DNA from: Lasiosphaeris hirsuta
Lineage: Eukaryota > Ascomycota > Sordariomycetes > Sordariales > Lasiosphaeriaceae
Reading direction: 5' to 3'
NCBI GenBank assembly: GCA_030549175.1
Contig: JAUKUA010000004.1
Span: 3,472,001 to 3,536,000, forward strand
DNA: 64,000 nucleotides
In this document: piece after piece, positions 1-10,917 of the stretch
Numbering within the stretch: the first letter of the stretch is position 1
Layout of the letters: each line of letters begins with the position of its first letter
Made by a program: the position numbers and the translations under genes
Notes under the pieces: model-generated
Seen by the model: only the letters and a program-made list of their open reading frames with translations
Databases searched by the model: none
Told to the model about the DNA's origin: nothing

Positions 1-1553
1 CCGGTGCTGGTAGGCGAGATCGCGTGCTGTGTCTTTGACCTGCGCTTCTTGCTTTTCGGTGCCCCATTCGGCACATTCGGCATTGTCGGATTCGTCCGCA
101 CCTGTGTCTTGCCGTAATAGTTTCTGTGAAACCGCGCAAAAGCGCAATCTGTCCCTAGGTTGCAGGCACAACCGCCATGTTCGGAAAGGACCAGATGAAT
201 CCAGGCAGCAAGCTCTTGGTATTCCACTTCGTCGATGGGTTCGGCAGGTGCGCTTGTCTCATCGTCGTCTAGTCCGAGAATCCGCAGTATCCGCGCTTTT
301 TTGGCTGGGGGGATCCGGAAATCCCACGGGATGGTAATCTCCTCTTTCGCTGCTATTTGTCGGTCGCTCACGAGCCAGAAGTGGTATTCTCGACCGTCGG
401 AAAGGTATGTCTCGAGTACGGCGTTGGGTCTGCAACTTCTTCGGACAAAACGGGCCTCGGAGCCTTCTCTTCTCGTGTCGATGTAAAGTGGGAGCATCGG
501 GTGGAATAGGACAAATGGTAGCGGCGATGTGAATTGAGCCCAGCGATTTTCTTCATCTGCACAGTAGCTTCTTTGAAATCCTATTTGACCGTTCAATTCC
601 ATGAGTGGGATGTCCTTGCCAATGGCGGTTGGCGCCTTCAAACACTGCCACTGGAGCATAGTGCTCGGAGGCAGCGCCTTCTTGGTCTGTTCCACGTCCA
701 AGTTCACCTTGAGGGAATCGATATTGGCTGGCGGCTTCTGAAAGACATCATCGTATGAACAGCCTGTCTCCCTCTGCATCTTTGCTGGGTCTCGTAGCCA
801 GTCTGACATGGTGTTGGAGACCTGCAGCCCGGCGAAGCTGTTGACCCGAACGATCGGCACAGTCTGGTCATTGTACAGCGTAAAAAATCCAGACGAGTAA
901 CTGTGTATTTCCAAATCGTCCGGGAGGTCGGGGGGAGTTGTCACGGGGCTCGGTGGGTGGCCGTGGTTGGTTCTGCCGTTTCCATACGAAGGGCTGCGCT
1001 TTGGTGCTTGGGAGCTAATTGACTGGCTCGACTTATGTGAAGCCTTTGTCTTTTTGGGGTGTGGAGGATGGTCGTGAGGACTCGGGTGCTTCGTGTGGTC
1101 TGTGACTGGGTGGTGGCCGTTTAATTGCAAATCAGTAGGCTTTGGCTTTTTCTTGTGGCTCTTGGATGGCGGCCGTTTCGGCTTCTTGTCTGTCGCCTCC
1201 TCTTCGAGAACTGGTACATTTTTTGTGCGAGCTCGTTGTCGCTCGGCAGCCTTTTGGCGGTCCAGCGTCCTCGGCTCACAGTCGACGCATGAGTGAGCAA
1301 AGTCCACGGTGAGGGCGTCCTCGATGTTATTCGGGTAATAACACTCGATGTGCTGCCATGTATCGCACCTTTCGCAATAGATCGTGTTTCCGTCATCGTC
1401 AGCATAGCCACATATACACTTGATTGTGTACGGCTCTTCCTCTACTGTCTCTTGCTTCCGACCGACATGCTGGGTGGGAGCGAGGGCCGGCAGAGAGTTG
1501 GAATGCTGGCTAGGCACGATCGGCGTCGACAGCGGCGGTGGCTTGTCTGTCAT
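1..1553 (-). CDS. SET3: SET3-like PHD finger and SET domain protein (partial, C-terminus cut by window edge)
   Basis: One uninterrupted reading frame runs from an ATG at 1553 to the window edge, giving about 517 residues. A PHD finger lies at about residues 46-92, with the zinc ligand order CIC, CERC, HIEC and CVDC. A Pro/His/Lys-rich linker follows. A SET domain occupies about residues 310-410 and contains FVRRSCRPNAVLETY, then a Cys-rich stretch (GGCACNLGTDC, about 458-476). A PHD followed by a central SET domain is the layout of yeast and fission yeast Set3. Set3 is the scaffold of a histone deacetylase complex, and its PHD reads methylated H3K4. Set3-class SET domains are usually considered catalytically weak or inactive, and here the usual NHSCxPN core reads RRSCRPN, which fits that. 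The gene shares a 1.8 kb upstream region with the divergent lipid-transfer gene at 3340. The subfamily call rests on domain order and motif; the true C-terminus lies outside the window. Confidence 0.85.
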   Translation of the reverse strand, partial: MTDKPPPLSTPIVPSQHSNSLPALAPTQHVGRKQETVEEEPYTIKCICGYADDDGNTIYCERCDTWQHIECYYPNNIEDALTVDFAHSCVDCEPRTLDRQKAAERQRARTKNVPVLEEEATDKKPKRPPSKSHKKKPKPTDLQLNGHHPVTDHTKHPSPHDHPPHPKKTKASHKSSQSISSQAPKRSPSYGNGRTNHGHPPSPVTTPPDLPDDLEIHSYSSGFFTLYNDQTVPIVRVNSFAGLQVSNTMSDWLRDPAKMQRETGCSYDDVFQKPPANIDSLKVNLDVEQTKKALPPSTMLQWQCLKAPTAIGKDIPLMELNGQIGFQRSYCADEENRWAQFTSPLPFVLFHPMLPLYIDTRREGSEARFVRRSCRPNAVLETYLSDGREYHFWLVSDRQIAAKEEITIPWDFRIPPAKKARILRILGLDDDETSAPAEPIDEVEYQELAAWIHLVLSEHGGCACNLGTDCAFARFHRNYYGKTQVRTNPTMPNVPNGAPKSKKRRSKTQHAISPTST

Positions 1554-3339
1554 AATCTAAGTGCAGCCTCGCGATAGTGGTATGGGTGTCGGAGGGATTG
1601 TGCGAGTTGGTTATCTCTCCGGCCTGAGTGGCATACTGGCGCGCTGTCCGACGCGATTGATTTCGGGCAGAGGGCGGTGCAGAAAACAGCGGCACCACTG
1701 AGAGTGTCATCCGTTTGAGCCGCCAACGCGCGTTTGCTACCTTCAAGTGCCCTGTAGTATTGTTGTTTGGGGGTGTAGCGAAGGGTTTGGTGTTGCCGAA
1801 CGTTCGGTCGGCTCGAAAGGCGGAGAGCAGGTCGAGGGTGCGGCGTCGCAGACTCAGAGAAGAACGGTGTCGCGGCAGTCGGAAAGCCCAGGGTATGGCA
1901 AAGGGGTGTCTCTGTCGTCAAGATGTGGCTACGAAGGAGGACAAGAAATCGTGGTGGCTTCGCACGATGTGGGCGATCGTCAAGATAGGGCCTCGAGGGA
2001 CGGGACACAATGGGAGGACCGGGGAGGGAAACGAGAATGCGCCTCGAGGACAAAGGGGAGTTGGAATTGGTCGGATTGGAGACTTGAAGCGCAAGGACGA
2101 CGAGTCCGAGGAGGGATTCAGTAAAGCCAGGGCGGAAAGGTGAATGGGCAACGCGAAAACTGGGATCGAATAAAGAGAGGAAGAGTTTGAAGGAGAGGAG
2201 TGGGAAGGAAAGAGGGAGGGGGCCCACACGAGAAGACGAGACCTGGGAGCAGAGCATGGGAGCATGGGAGCGAAGCGCACCCTCGCTCATTCAACTCAGT
2301 GCAGCAGTGCAGCAGTGCAGCAGCAGTCCCATTCTTCTGGCACACGGCTGGCAGCGCGCTGCACTGGGACTGGGGGGCGTGCCTCTCACAGGCTCACAGG
2401 GAAGCGCAAGAAGCACGGACCAATCAAAGCTTGAATCCAAGACTGGAGGTCCCTGCCTCGTTGTTGGGAGGAGGGAGGCATGGGGCAGGAGCCGGCGGAA
2501 GGCGGGAGCAGCGCGGGCTGATTTTTTTTTTTTTGCGACGGAGCGATGGAACTTGACCTTGGCTGGACTACCTGTGCTGCCTGGATTGCATGTCCTGCCT
2601 GGCTCCAGTGTGCTTTTTGCCTGGGCATCCTCTTGGCTCTCTTTGGCCCAAATGGCCCAGGCGGGTGTTTTAGCGTGCACGCGCATTGCCCCAGCGAGGG
2701 AAAATGGCGACCTGAGCAAGTTCAACAGTGCAACCTCGGTATATGCATGATAGCCTGAGGCATCTTGTCGGATTTGGGCGGAAGGTGGAAAGAAAAGCGG
2801 TGGGCATTTTGGCTCGAAGAGCGCGGATTGGAGGAATGGCGGGCGGCGAGGGGAATACGGGGGTTTGTTGCAATGCTCTGTGCAGTGCCACCGGGTCTGC
2901 TTGGCCTCGTGCAGGCCACTGCACGACGTGCAGCGTGGCACTGGCAGCAGCTGGCAAACGAGTGGAATCGAGTGGCAGATCGCAGGTGGAGTGCCGTCCG
3001 CACCCGATTCCCTGTCGCCCCATGACGTGCGTTCTTTGGAGGTCGTGCGGGCCAACCAGTAGCACTGCTGAGTGAGGCAAGGCACGAGGTCGAGCCAGCC
3101 GCCTCGCTTCTTGGTTGTCACATCCGCAGCTGGTACCTACCTTTACTTATCTCGCCGTAATCTCAACTGTTTGCCTCTCTTCCCTCTTTCAAGCCGAGTC
3201 ATCGATCCAGACCTGGCCGCCTCAGTGCCAACAATAACCTTCCGCTTTCAAAGAGGGCCCGACAAACAAGGTCAATTGCCAGAAGCGGACAGACAACACT
3301 CCAACCCCCGCATTTACCGATTCCGAAGTCGTCGCCGCG
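1554..3339. other. Divergent intergenic/promoter region between SET3-like and NPC2-like genes
   Basis: This stretch has no convincing gene. The open frames on both strands are low-complexity and lack splice or domain support. It holds repeated CAGTGCAG/CTGCACTG octamers (2297-2320 and 2359-2366), a 6-bp inverted repeat CTGCAC-GAC-GTGCAG at 2919-2933, and a T-run near 2521. It probably carries the promoters of both flanking genes. Confidence 0.6.
2297..2327. repeat. Short tandem repeat (CAGTGCAG)3 plus CAGCAGT
   Basis: Three head-to-tail copies of the 8-mer CAGTGCAG start at 2297, 2305 and 2313, followed by CAGCAGT. A reverse-complement copy, CTGCACTG, lies at 2359-2366. Confidence 0.85.
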
Positions 3340-3987
3340 ATGAGGTTCTCCGCAACCGTCGTTGCCCTGCTCTCGGCAAGCGTCAACGCTCTCAGCATCG
3401 CCCGCAGTGATGATCAGTCAGCTGTAATCAGCGATGACCTCGACGTTCCCGGCCAGTCCCCTCTCAAATTTTGTGAGGCTGACCGCGCCAACGACATCAT
3501 CACGATTGGGGAGGTTGTCTTGACGCCAAATCCCCCGCAAGCGTTTGTGCAACCTCGGGTCTCACTGCCATGTGAGCTAGCGCTAACTACCACTTGTGCA
3601 GAGGCACCACCCTCACCATCAAAGCTAGCGGATTTGTCAAGGAGACCATCGAGGACGGCGCATATGTGAATCTGCAGGTGAAATATGGTTATATCAAGCT
3701 ACTCGACACCCAGGCCGATCTATGCAAGGAGATCAAGAACGTTGATCTCGACTGCCCCATCGAGAAGGGTCCGATTTCCATCACGAAGGACGTTGATCTG
3801 CCGAAAGAAATCCCACCCGTAAGCTCTGCCGGAGGTGCATCTGGATGAGGGATATGCTGACATGAGACTACAGGGCAAGTACATTGTGAATGCCGATGTG
3901 TACAGCAAGGACGATGAGCACATTACCTGCCTCACAGCCACCGTTGTGTTTAGCAGGAAAGCTGTTTCCTTCTTCGGCGATTTGTAG
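3340..3987 (+). CDS. NPC2: NPC2-like phosphatidylglycerol/phosphatidylinositol transfer protein (ML domain)
   Basis: Three exons, 3340-3542, 3602-3818 and 3874-3987, give 177 residues, the usual size for fungal PG/PI transfer proteins. The introns are 59 and 55 nt and GT-AG. A signal peptide (MRFSATVVALLSASVNA) is followed by an ML-domain core with LTPNPPQAGTTLTIKASG, AYVNLQVKYG, KNVDLDCPIEKG and DLPKEIPPGKY. The cysteines in KFCEA, ADLCKE, DLDCP and HITCLT match the conserved ML disulfide set. ML proteins of this class bind and transfer phospholipids or sterols in the vacuolar lumen. Intron 1 is required: reading through it loses the ML core. The call is firm on motif content; lipid preference cannot be read from sequence. 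Confidence 0.92.
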
Positions 3988-4341
3988 AAAGAGTGCGACC
4001 GCTTCAGCGACTCCAGCGAGAGAGATTATTAGTCAAGGGCATGTAAGATGGTACCGGGTACAGAATGACCGTTGCGGATTGTTTGTTGTGGTGAGCATTG
4101 CTTCTTGGGAATTCTCGGGGCTGTATGCATGTATTCTCTTGTGCGTTTCTCAGCATCGCCAAGGCGTAGGCAGTTCTTTCAATGCTTCCAATATACGTAT
4201 TTGTATCCGTGTGCCTCTGCCGTCCCACACCCGTGTTCAACACCAGCGACGTCCAGTCATGGCGCCTACAAGACGAAGCAATAGCCCTATCATTACCAAC
4301 CACGTTCCATATTCTCTCGCTGATTGTTTCTCGTCATCTGT

Positions 4342-4885
4342 CTACTCGCCGAAAAGGCGGCGGACTCTCCGCAAGACACTGTCCTTCTCGGGGTCGTAAG
4401 GGTGATCTTTGCTCGGAATCTCAAGGAGGGCCGGGAATGCGGCAGTGTAGGTGTCAACCCGGTGCCGTATCCGGTCGGCAATCTATCGAGTCTTAGCTGG
4501 AACACGGCGAGCGGCCTCATCTCCCGGGTGGGGCGGATCGAGACAACGCACATGTTGGTTAATCAAGACTATTCCAATGTCTTTCCTCTCGGTCGTAAAT
4601 TGCTCAAAGACGGCCTCGATGGTGGCATTATCTGTCTTGGCATCGACAACGAGGAAGTTCTTTTGCGAGTCTGGAGGGGCCGTAACATGCTGCGCGGTCG
4701 CATTAGATGGGAATCGTAGCTATCAATGGGTTAAACACTCACGCCAATGCCCGCAAGAAGAAGACCCGTAACGGAGTCCTATCAAGGTAATCAGCGCAAC
4801 TTCATCAACAGAGAATCTCCCCACTCACCTCGTCGCCAATTACAGCCAAGAATTGCCTATCTTTGTAATCTGCTTGGGAAGCCAT
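4342..4885 (-). CDS. VMA7: V-type proton ATPase subunit F
   Basis: Four exons on the minus strand, 4829-4885, 4743-4778, 4552-4689 and 4342-4482, encode 123 residues. The first exon gives [19 protein letters not shown]; later exons give [12 protein letters not shown], a segment ending GIVLINQH, and the C-terminus [13 protein letters not shown]. All are hallmarks of the small F subunit, which sits in the central stalk of the V1 sector and couples ATP hydrolysis to vacuolar and Golgi acidification. The introns are 50, 53 and 69 nt, all GT-AG, with no codon lost at the junctions. Length matches the family (about 118-125). The 660 bp upstream is shared with the divergent nuclear rim gene at 5545. 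Confidence 0.95.
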
Positions 4886-5544
4886 GATGATGTACTCGAG
4901 AGGGCGTAGCAGCCCGTAAAGAGAGTAGGGGAGGAGGGCAAAAATACGATGGATGCGATACGATGAATGGGCGAACGTTTGATGTAGGGTGTCTCGGTCT
5001 TGATCTTGAATGTCGCGGCAGCTCTGACGGCGGCCAGTGGTCGACCAGTGACCTTCTCCAGCACCGCAGCTCGAAGCTCTGGCCAACAGGACGAACCAGC
5101 ACCACTGACAGGCCCCGTCCCCCACCAAAGGCCCCACTGAAGCTTGGGAGGTACTTAACCACACCCCTTCCTTCTGCTGGCTGTTTCCTCTCTGGCTGCC
5201 TCCACTGCAGATCCCCTGCTCCCGAACTTTTCCCGTCGTCAGCCCTGTCCATGACGCCCTAGCCAACTGCGTTGAAGCTCCCCGTCTCAACCAGAACTTT
5301 GCATGCAAAGTAAACAACTTTTCTTCCCTCCCACACCGGCTTTATCGCTTGCGATTCAGGTTTGGTCGCCGTTTCCGCCCAAAGGCGGCCCGTCGCCCAC
5401 GGAACTTCCCATCAATATTATTTTGCCTCTTGCAATCGCCGGCATTCAGTTTTGCACATTGCAACAATACCGTGCTGCAGACGTGGGAAGGGAGGAATGT
5501 AATCGAGCTTCTCGCCACAGAAATCGAGCGCGCAGTTATTCACC
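4886..5544. other. Divergent intergenic region between VMA7 and NUR1-like gene
   Basis: About 660 bp separate two divergent start codons. The sequence has no supported gene and probably holds both 5' UTRs and core promoters. I see no clear TATA box or repeat. Confidence 0.6.
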
Positions 5545-7063
5545 ATGCCTCCACGACCCCAGCGGCTAGTGCGTCGCCGGCCCTTTTCCGAGCGCATGCA
5601 GGCCATGTTAAATCCTTTGGACCTATATCTATGGCTCTCCGAGGAGATTCAGACGCTGGATTGGGACTCCAAGACGTTTGGGACCCGCTTTGGGCTCATC
5701 GCCAACTTTGTTTTCCTTCTTGCGAGAGCAAACTCGGGCGGCAGACAAACGGCCGACGATGTGTTTGGAGATGGTCCATCTAGCAGCTGGGTCACAGTCG
5801 TGGTGAGTTTTGAGGCGTGCTGAAATGACCAAAAGGCCTGCTAATCCGGATCGCTTGCAGGTCAACTTCCTTGTCTGGACGCTGCTCCCCATCGCCTGCC
5901 TTAATGCATTCTACACGATGACACGGTCGCGTCAGTATCGGCTCTTCGAGGCAAACGTCGAAGCAACCGGGCCCTCAACACCCTCCGCACACCGTGTTCG
6001 AGTCGATTCCTCGCCCGTTTCCTCCTCCCCCCTACGATTTATCCAGGATATAATGGGCCCTCAATCCGCCGAATCCAGAGCTCACCCGGACAAAACACGA
6101 GATGTCTGGGAAATCGCTGTATGGGACCCGTACCCGGCGACTCTGCGTATATTTTGCCTTTTCAGCCCCGGGCATATTCTAATCCACATGCTCTTTCTAC
6201 CATTGGCGCCCCTGGATCCGCGACCAAGCGTCACCGTGTTCAAGTGTCTAGTTCTCCAGGTCATCCTCTCGGCCCAACTGTTGCTCCTCCATCGGGGATT
6301 TTCTCAGCAGGCCAAGGACACGGCCATTATCCAGAAGGAGGTTTTGCACGAATACGACACCAAGTTCGTCCACCCACGGCTTCACCCTATCGTCCGGGAG
6401 GTGGGAACGCAGGTGTCCGTCGGCGAGGATGGTATTGAGCAGGAGTACGTTGAGACCGGCCCACCCGCGACGTTAATCCGACGCGGTTTCCAGACGCACC
6501 CGAATCCCAACTACGTTAGGTATGTCGACCCGGACGCTGGCCAGCCACAGCCGCAACCACAGCCCCGGAACACCATGTCCCCAAACATATTCACACCCAC
6601 GGCTAAGCCCAGAGGAATGGAGGGCTCATTCTCAGCCCAAGTCCGCCGAGCAGCCGGCCTTCGCCAAAGCTTACCTTCCCCGTCCCTCCGTGCTCAGCCA
6701 GTGGTGGCACCATTACCGGCCGTAGTTCCGGTTCCCTCTACTAAAACAGGGCTGACCCAGACTCAGCCTAGCGCCGGGCTTGGGGGCAGCCTAGGCGTCT
6801 TTTCGCACATGAATTCGCCGCTTAAGAAGGCAACGAGCCTGGGAGACATGAACGGCGCATTCTCACCGCGAAATTCACGGGAGATGGCAGCACTCGAGCA
6901 GAAGCATTTGGCGGAGCGTATGGTACGGCAGAGCAGCCCACTCAAGGAAAGCCGACGGGTTACAACGCAATTTGAGCCGGCGTACGGCCACTCGCCCAGC
7001 ACGTTGGCGACTGCAAGAGCAAACCGCTGGAACCAGGAGCGGTTTCCTTCACGACGGCTTTGA
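5545..7063 (+). CDS. nur1: Nur1/Mug154-family nuclear rim protein (DUF2418)
   Basis: Two exons, 5545-5802 and 5861-7063 (58-nt GT-AG intron), encode 486 residues. The N-terminus MPPRPQRLVRRRPF and the segment LNPLDLYLWLSEEIQTLDWD are typical of fungal Nur1/Mug154 proteins. About four hydrophobic stretches follow: RFGLIANFVFLLARA, NFLVWTLLPIACLNAFY, LRIFCLFSPGHILIHMLF and VFKCLVLQVILSAQLLLL. The C-terminal third is polar and disordered, rich in Pro, Gln and Ser, with repeated SPLK-type motifs (NSPLKKA, SSPLKES) that could be phosphorylation sites. In yeasts, Nur1 is an inner nuclear membrane protein that helps tether rDNA or heterochromatin to the nuclear rim. The family is recognised from motif memory, so the name is less certain than the membrane-protein description. 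Confidence 0.8.
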
Positions 7064-7667
7064 ACCGCCCAAGTTTGTCTGCGGCCCAGATTTATAGACA
7101 TGGCGATCGGTGAAGCCCCAATTATACCCAAGAGGCTTGGAAACGTGTACCTTGATTGTGTTTTGGTGCGACCTCATCAAGCCCCGTTGATTATGAGTGG
7201 TCGCTTTGAGTTCCGAAGTGCATCATGTGCATGTGGAAACTGAATTTAGGGGTCGATACTCGACAGAGGAATGGCAGATGGGGGCACAGGAGGAATGTAT
7301 TGCATACTTGGGCGTTTGTGTGGCTGGTTTTGAGCAGTGGGAGCAAGTTTTATCTTATCTAAAGCTAGTCATTCTGGCCTTTATCACGGGTTTGGCCTGG
7401 CCTCTTGTCAAAAAGGGAGCGAAATGGTATTGGTTTACCGTCACATCTGGTTCCTAGGCTGTGTGCTTAGGTTTGAGAGTGCCACGTTTGTCGACGTGCC
7501 CATTTCGTGATGAATGGATTGTCACCCGTCGTCTACGAGACACCTGAAAGTAATGGCTGACCCTTACCTAGGTAACCTGGGGTATGGCCCTGTATCGAAG
7601 GGCCATTGATCGTTTTCACTGATTGTGCTATTGCAGCTCGTATCTGGGTATCATTATTCACTCCAAA
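7064..7667. other. Intergenic region between convergent genes
   Basis: This 600-bp stretch lies between the 3' ends of two convergent genes. A small plus-strand open frame (7197-7457) with one hydrophobic segment is present but has no family signature or neighbouring splice signals. I treat it as non-coding. Confidence 0.5.
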
Positions 7668-9024
7668 TCAAGTTTGCGCCGGTGCCCCCTGAGCCTCTGG
7701 TTGAGCCCCTGGCTGAGTCTCCCCACCCGTCACAGTCCCCCCTGTCAACACCTCCAGGCTAAATCCTGGGCTCTTATTTGAACTCGACCACTTCCAAAAC
7801 CTAGTACTACTCGGCGTCGGTGGCAAAGCAGCAGGAACGCCGCCTCGCTCGAGGTCCGCCGTGCCGGGGGGGTTCGCCGCGCCACGCCTTCGTCCAGCAC
7901 ATGAACTCGACATGTACCATTTCCTTATGCTGGCGTAGAAGGCCGGGGCGTTGGCCACGCACGTTGCGCACAGCATCTCGGCCGTTCCCCAAAGGGACCG
8001 CACCAGTTGCGAGTGGCTCTGGCTTACTGTCATGGCGATCCGGACAGCCGTGATGGCGACGAGGAAGGTGCCCATGCAGAAGAGGAACGATAGGCCCAGC
8101 TTTCTGTGGTTGGTGGGCACGTTAGCACGGGGCCCGGGGGTAGGGGATGGAGTTCCGTACTTGTACCAGGGCAGCTGAACCCTGACCAGAACGGGGATGA
8201 GAAGGCCCATGAGCAGGAGGTCAGTGCCGATGTTCAGACCTCCTGCTCCGGTGTCGACGTTAGCTCTGGAAACGGGCGTTGAGCCAAGTAAGTTGCAGTG
8301 TGGGCAGCTTACCGACACACCATAGCTGAATCAGTGCCCGAACGCAGGTGCCTTAGGAAAGATGTCAGTACGGTGACGCTGGGGGGGTTAGTAAGGGCAG
8401 ATTGGTGGCTCGACTCACCTGGGTCCGGTATTACCTGCCAGTACAACCTCAGGGGCTTGCATTCGAGAAGGGTTGTTAGTATTGTTACAATGTAAGTGAC
8501 AACAAGGCCGGCAGATGAGATGCGCAGGATCCTGAGGCTGTAGAACTGGGTGATGAGGCTGGCGTAGAAGGCCCAGATAATTCCTTTGGAAACCCAAAGA
8601 CTAGCGGTGTTGGTTCCATGCCGGGTCAGCGTTGGGCATACGGGGCGCCAAGACGTTGCGGACGACTCAGATCCAAGGATCGTGAGCCGGAGGGTGTGTT
8701 GGTCGCAGGGGGGGGTACTCACGTGGAGATATACATAACACGGTCCGCGAGCAGGAGCTTGCTTCCCATCTCTCTACGGGCGACCTCGTCCGACCCAGGC
8801 ACAAGCGCAGCCCTAGCCGCGCTTGTCATGTTGTTGGTCCCCAGCAGGATCACTCCCGGGACAACGCCGAGGAAACAACCCCAGACAAGTATGCCTAGTA
8901 GGGCCAGGTAATCGCCTGTGTCAAACCTGACCTTCTGCAGCCTCCGCGCCGTCAGACGGCAGATCAAGACCACGACGCTGATTATTGAAAAGGCCAGGAT
9001 AGTGACGAAGATGTCGTCGTCCAT
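7668..9024 (-). CDS. Seven-helix integral membrane protein of the SAT4/Pth11-like (fungal rhodopsin-domain) family
   Basis: Five exons, 8723-9024, 8419-8600, 8313-8351, 8161-8263 and 7668-8103, encode 353 residues. The first ATG is at 9024; the frame is open further upstream but without another ATG. Hydrophobic helices include IFVTILAFSIISVVVLICR, YLALLGILVWGCFLG, GIIWAFYASLITQFY, LVVTYIVTILTTLLEC and LLMGLLIPVLVRVQLPW. The diagnostic loop ECKPLRLYWQVIPDPGTCV, followed by ALIQLW and NIGTDLLLMG, is typical of this fungal family. Its closest described relatives are Pth11-like receptors, but this copy has no N-terminal CFEM domain. The cytosolic tail is Ser/Gly-rich. Introns are 122, 67, 49 and 57 nt; one acceptor (at 8264) was chosen between two adjacent AGs because only one keeps the frame. 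Ligand and function are unknown. Confidence 0.85.
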
Positions 9025-10917
9025 ACTGTTCCGAGCCGGCTTGTCGCCGTTCACAGGCTCGCGGTGAGAGTCGGATGTATAGTTATAATGTTACAATGTT
9101 TCAGTCGGTGATGCCGAAGGCTATCGTAGCTATCTAAATAATGCTATCATGAAGCTCGAGTGCAGCGCGGGGAGCTATCCCGAAAGCTGGGACAGCCTAT
9201 CTCAGAGCTATAGTACCTTACAGATATGAGAGGGCCTGAGTAATCGCCAGCGCATTTCAATGCATTGGAATGCATTGGGGTCGAGTGCAGGTCGAGTGGC
9301 TGGCTGTGTTGGCCGACGATTGGATGTGTCGAGCAGCATCTCCAGCCTCCGCGGTTCGACTTGCATGAACATGTGGCCCACGACCAGGTCCAGCGTATTA
9401 CCAATATCGCGGTCTGGAAGTCGCAACCTGCGCTCGGCCTTATTAAGGTACTCGACGGTTGACCCCGCCCCTCGTCGCCTGGCTCTGCTAGACAAGCTAG
9501 ACATGCTTATCAAGAATGAACTTCATCCTTAGCTGCTGCTGTAAAAATATAACGACGGCGTCCGGTCTAGGCCTTGGTTGAAACTCATCTGGTGACTTGG
9601 GACAATAAGTTCACGTCGATGCAGATAACAACTAGACCCACGCCCGGGAGGACGCACTTTCTTGGATTTTTTCAAACGACATCGCTCTATTCAATCATAT
9701 CTACCCCCAAGACCCCCGTCCTTGTATTCATACCGCGAGAACTTTTTATTTTTCGATAGGTGCCCTTCCGGAGGCGAAATCGGCGCGTTATCTCAAGATG
9801 AGTTGGTGTCCAAGTCGTTCAGTTGGAGATAACCAGAGCAGACGATAACAACAGCTATCTAGGAAGCCCGGCAAGCCAACCTAAAGGGAGTCAGTCTCAG
9901 GGCCCAACCGAGACGAGTAAAAGTCCGAGATAATGCAGACGTGGACCGGGATCATAGTGTGAGCTCGACCACAGCCGCAATCATGGATGAGTGCCGAGCC
10001 TAGAGCTCGTCGAGAGAAAGCGAACCAAACACCTAGTCCCGAAATCCGCGACGCAGTTCCCACCATGCAGTACCTGCTACGTCGCACGCCGCTAACCTAC
10101 CAAAGAGGTTTTCCTAGTGGGGCTACCAACTCGCGAGTGTTTAGTCAACACTCATTTACAGTGGGGGAGGGGACTTCTTGAAGGAGCTAGCTGCATTGGC
10201 TAATTGGCATATCTTACGATTAGCCTCTATTCTAAATGGAATATTGAGTATTTCTGCTCACGTCTTTTGGCACACTCGTCCTCTACACTTAACCCAAGGT
10301 AGAGATGGAACTTGCTCCCTAGGACTCTGTACCCATTTTGCGACACTGGAACATCGAGAGAAGTCGAAATTCCCCCAGCTGCTCTATTTCAGCAGCACAA
10401 GACATGTTTCTGGGGGTCATGCCTGCGTTATAATCAAACGCAACAGAAGTATCTCTCGTTCTCTCGCCCGGGTTGGCTGATCAGGTAACATATTCCAAAC
10501 TTTCTTGTTTCTTGTCTGCCGCTGCATGCCATCATCAGAATACAGAAGGCAGTGACGTGCCTCACCCACCCACGAGCCAGCATTCGTGAGCACCTAACCG
10601 CTCCTTCCACATGAAGACTATGGCAGGCGATGGGGGCACTACGTCCAGCAAGATGTGGACACACTCCTTCCCATGAGCATTCCCGCCTTAGCTCAAATTT
10701 ACTTGCCCGAGAAACGTCGAATAGGAAGCACATGTCACTATATCCCAGGCCATAGAAATCCCATTTTATATTCCACAACATCTACATGCCCACCCCTCTC
10801 CTCCCAAACATTGTCCCAGAGGCATACAGTAAGAGAGCCGAGCTTCCTGGCCGCTGCCGCCGCTAGTTTTTGGATCCATCTAAGGACATGGCAAGAACAT
10901 CATAGGGGGAAAACACC
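9025..10917. other. Long intergenic region, possibly containing decayed coding sequence
   Basis: About 1.9 kb with no supported gene. The part at 9200-9520 has an open minus-strand frame whose composition (TVEYLNKAERRLRLPDRDIG) looks protein-like, but it starts and stops without splice partners, so it may be a relic. The 9520-10900 stretch is richer in A/T than the flanking genes and has many in-frame stops. Confidence 0.5.

Noticed and set aside
1550..2290. 246-codon minus-strand frame upstream of the SET3-like start
   Set aside because: It is out of frame with the SET gene, Ser/Pro/Arg-rich and overlaps a long plus-strand chance frame; better explained as promoter and 5' UTR.
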